Below, piece by piece: positions 62,316 through 64,000 of a DNA stretch of 64,000 nt. Numbering within the stretch: position 1 is the stretch's first letter; each line of letters opens with the position of its first letter. Made by a program: the position numbers and the translations under genes. This DNA is from an uncultured Bacillota bacterium. Lineage in GTDB: Bacteria; Bacillota_I; Bacilli_A; RFN20; CAG-826. The notes under the pieces are model-generated. The model did no database searches. It saw only the letters and a list, made by a program, of their open reading frames with translations, and was not told the origin of the DNA. The stretch spans positions 1-64,000 of the forward strand of contig CASEPN010000002.1 of the NCBI GenBank assembly GCA_949289845.1, read 5' to 3'.

Positions 62316-63635
62316 CTATTCCCCGGCGATCGACATGCCCTTGATAAGGATGTCGGGGCACTCCACCTTCCTTGTGGTAAGGACCATGTTCGCGTCGAGG
62401 GCGGCGCAGTCCTTCAGCATCTTGAAGAGGTTGCCGCTTAAGGTGATGAGGGTCAGGGGACGGCCGATCTTTCCGTCCACGATCTCGAAGCCCTGGGCCT
62501 GGCAGGAGAAGTCCCCGTTATAAGGGTTCAGTCCCGTGCCCAGTCCCGCGATGCTGGTGATGTAGACCCCATGGGAGACCTTCGATGCGAGGTCCTCCAG
62601 GGTCCCCTTCCCTTTCCGGAGCCTGATGAGGCCGGCGCCGATTCCGATGGACCCTCCGCCATAGCCGGCGTTCCCCGTGGTCGTCACCCCGTCCTTCTTT
62701 GCCGTTTCGCGGTTATGGAGGTATGTGAGGAGGGTGCCCTTTTCGATGAGCTTCCGGTTCTCTTTGGCGACGCCTTCGTCATCGAACCCGGAGAAGAACA
62801 CCGTCTTGTCCAAGGGCCTTTCCTCGATTGTGACTTTGGAGGAGAGGATTCTCTCGCCAAGCTTCCCGGCCAGAGGGCTCGTCTTCTTCTGGACGGACTC
62901 CGCGCTGAGGGCGCCGATGAAGGCGCGGATGAAGGAGGGAAGCACCTTGTTCTGGATGATGGTCGGATAGACGCCGCTCTTCATGCTGGAGGCGCCCATG
63001 CGCTTTCGAAGGTCGTCCCCGACCTTCCTTGCAAGGTCCGCGGGGTCGAATGCCCTGAGGTCGTTCCCGAAGAAGGAGTCGCCCGTGTCGATGGTCTTCT
63101 CCCCGTCCTTGCCGGTCACGTAGCCCCCGATGATGAAGCTGTTCCCTGCGCTCCTAAGCCTGAGCCCGTGGGAGTTCATGAAGAGCACCGTGTCGTCGCT
63201 TTCGGAATAGAACACCTCGGCGACGTCGGCCACTCCCTCTTCCTGGAAGAGAAGCTCCTCCAGCTTCTTCGCGAGGGCGATCTTCTCCTCGGGCGCGGTC
63301 TTCGCCAGGGCAGGATTCCTGACCTTCTTGGACACGTAGTGATCGCTCCCCTCGAAGAGGCCGACTTCGTCGGGCTTCTCGAGAAGGGCGGTGGAACGGA
63401 CGATCGCGTCCACCATCTCGCGATAGCCTTCCTCGTCGTCCTTCTCGGACGTGGAAAAGGCGATGTGGCCGTCCTTCACTCCGGAAGCCCAGAGGGAGAT
63501 GGAGGTCGAGACGCTATAGGAGTCGAGCTCCTTGTGGAACAAGGCGAACTCGAAGGTCTCCGAGCGGCTGACGTAGAGCTGGGCTTCCTCGAGCCCCGCC
63601 TCCTTCGCGTATTCAAAGAAGCGATCGTACTTCAT
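62316..63635 (-). CDS. pmbA: PmbA/TldE subunit of the TldD-TldE protease
   Basis: A 439-residue TldE-type subunit that pairs with TldD to process or degrade unfolded peptides and some modified-peptide precursors. It has the TldD/PmbA core (NGSxxxSAGNSF-like region, LTYLHNRETAKKDGVTTTGNAGYGGG, and a C-terminal GLGTGLNPYNGDFSCQAQGFEI). It lacks the HExxxH of TldD, as expected. GGAGG lies 10 nt before the ATG (63633-63635) and it overlaps tldD by 4 nt. Confidence 0.95.
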   Translation of the reverse strand: MKYDRFFEYAKEAGLEEAQLYVSRSETFEFALFHKELDSYSVSTSISLWASGVKDGHIAFSTSEKDDEEGYREMVDAIVRSTALLEKPDEVGLFEGSDHYVSKKVRNPALAKTAPEEKIALAKKLEELLFQEEGVADVAEVFYSESDDTVLFMNSHGLRLRSAGNSFIIGGYVTGKDGEKTIDTGDSFFGNDLRAFDPADLARKVGDDLRKRMGASSMKSGVYPTIIQNKVLPSFIRAFIGALSAESVQKKTSPLAGKLGERILSSKVTIEERPLDKTVFFSGFDDEGVAKENRKLIEKGTLLTYLHNRETAKKDGVTTTGNAGYGGGSIGIGAGLIRLRKGKGTLEDLASKVSHGVYITSIAGLGTGLNPYNGDFSCQAQGFEIVDGKIGRPLTLITLSGNLFKMLKDCAALDANMVLTTRKVECPDILIKGMSIAGE

Positions 63636-64000
63636 TCCAGTTTTCCTCCCCGTCCGCCGACGGTGATCTCCTTCACGCGGATCGTCGGCTGCCCCACGGT
63701 GACGGGCACGGAGCCCGACACGGATCCGCAGTAGCCACATCCGAGGTCAAGGTCGTTCCCGACCCGGTCGATGTTCATGAGCACTTCCTTCCCCGAGCCG
63801 ATGAGGATGCAGCCCTTCACCATCTCGGCGATCTTCCCGTGCCGGACGATGTAGGCCTCCGAGGCGGCGAAGTTGAACTCGCCGGTCGTCGTGTCGACGG
63901 AGCCTCCGCCGAAGTTGGCGACATATAGCCCTAGCTCCGTGTCCCTGATGATGTCCTCGGGCTTGTCCTTTCCCGGGGCGATGTAGGTGTTGCTCATCCT
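63632..64000 (-). CDS. tldD: TldD metalloprotease subunit, C-terminal part
   Basis: Only the last 122 codons are in the window; the gene enters from the right edge. RMSNTYIAPGKDKPEDII, GGGSVDTTTGEFNFAASEAYIV and GYCGSVSGSVPVTVGQPTIRV are the conserved C-terminal third of TldD. The zinc-site helix lies outside. The stop overlaps the pmbA ATG (ATGA). Confidence 0.95.
   Translation of the reverse strand, partial: RMSNTYIAPGKDKPEDIIRDTELGLYVANFGGGSVDTTTGEFNFAASEAYIVRHGKIAEMVKGCILIGSGKEVLMNIDRVGNDLDLGCGYCGSVSGSVPVTVGQPTIRVKEITVGGRGGKLE

Overview
The window is about 60% G+C and holds the replication-origin neighbourhood of a Firmicutes chromosome. The order rpmH, oriC, dnaA, dnaN, yaaA (S4 protein), recF, gyrB, gyrA to the right, and rnpA, yidC, jag, mnmE, tatD, rnmV, ksgA, ispE, glmU, mfd, tilS, ftsH, dusB, lysS, rpsF-ssb-rpsR to the left, is the classical Bacillus-type arrangement. 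The standard code is used (TGA is a frequent stop, for example in recF and the P-type ATPase), so this is not a code-4 mycoplasma. High G+C, no sporulation genes around mfd, tilS next to ftsH without hprT, a permuted GH3 enzyme of rumen-bacterium type and a PPDK suggest an uncultured, anaerobic, gut or rumen member of the Bacilli (Erysipelotrichia-like). That placement is inference.

Left arm (1 to 41.4 kb, nearly all minus strand, so transcribed away from oriC). At the left edge is the start of a DUF2961/GH172-like gene beside a lower-GC stretch with a decayed ORF. Then come rpsR-ssb-rpsF, lysS, two unrecognised genes (one an HExxH protein), a Pr6Pr-like membrane protein, an AAA/DUF4143 ATPase with four 23-bp-spaced repeats upstream, a MarR-controlled heterodimeric ABC exporter, GH3, dusB, ftsH, tilS, rqcP, mfd, pth and a flavodoxin-like gene. 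A divergent popT (DUF368) follows, then an FGGY kinase, plus-strand ppdK, and a compact operon of a RelB/DinJ-like antitoxin, a zinc-type macrodomain and a SHOCT-like peptide. Last is the long glmU-ispE-ksgA-rnmV-tatD-mnmE-DUF2188-jag-yidC-rnpA-rpmH block.

Origin (41.4 to 43.3 kb). About ten DnaA boxes lie between rpmH and dnaA. A further box, a C-rich run and an AT-rich stretch lie between dnaA and dnaN, giving a bipartite origin. Two parS sites of Bacillus type lie about 6.4 kb to the left, at the start of rnmV.

Right arm (43.3 to 64 kb, mostly plus strand). dnaN, yaaA, recF, gyrB and gyrA are followed by a GT-B glycosyltransferase, serS, the small SRP RNA, tadA, a fused MacB/FtsX-type ABC protein, a CtpE-like P-type ATPase, psuG, a TetR regulator, and an M50-like membrane protein lacking the first zinc histidine, behind a structured leader. 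On the minus strand are an orphan AbiEi/DUF6088 protein, pmbA and the end of tldD.

Two things stand out. First, many operon-first genes have no Shine-Dalgarno sequence and instead a TANNNT hexamer 6 to 10 nt before the start codon, which implies leaderless mRNAs, while operon-internal genes have strong SD sites. Second, the antitoxin-macrodomain-SHOCT operon, with two identical-arm operators 85 bp apart, looks like an undescribed antitoxin-type locus without a recognisable toxin. No tRNA, rRNA, CRISPR array or intact insertion sequence was seen.
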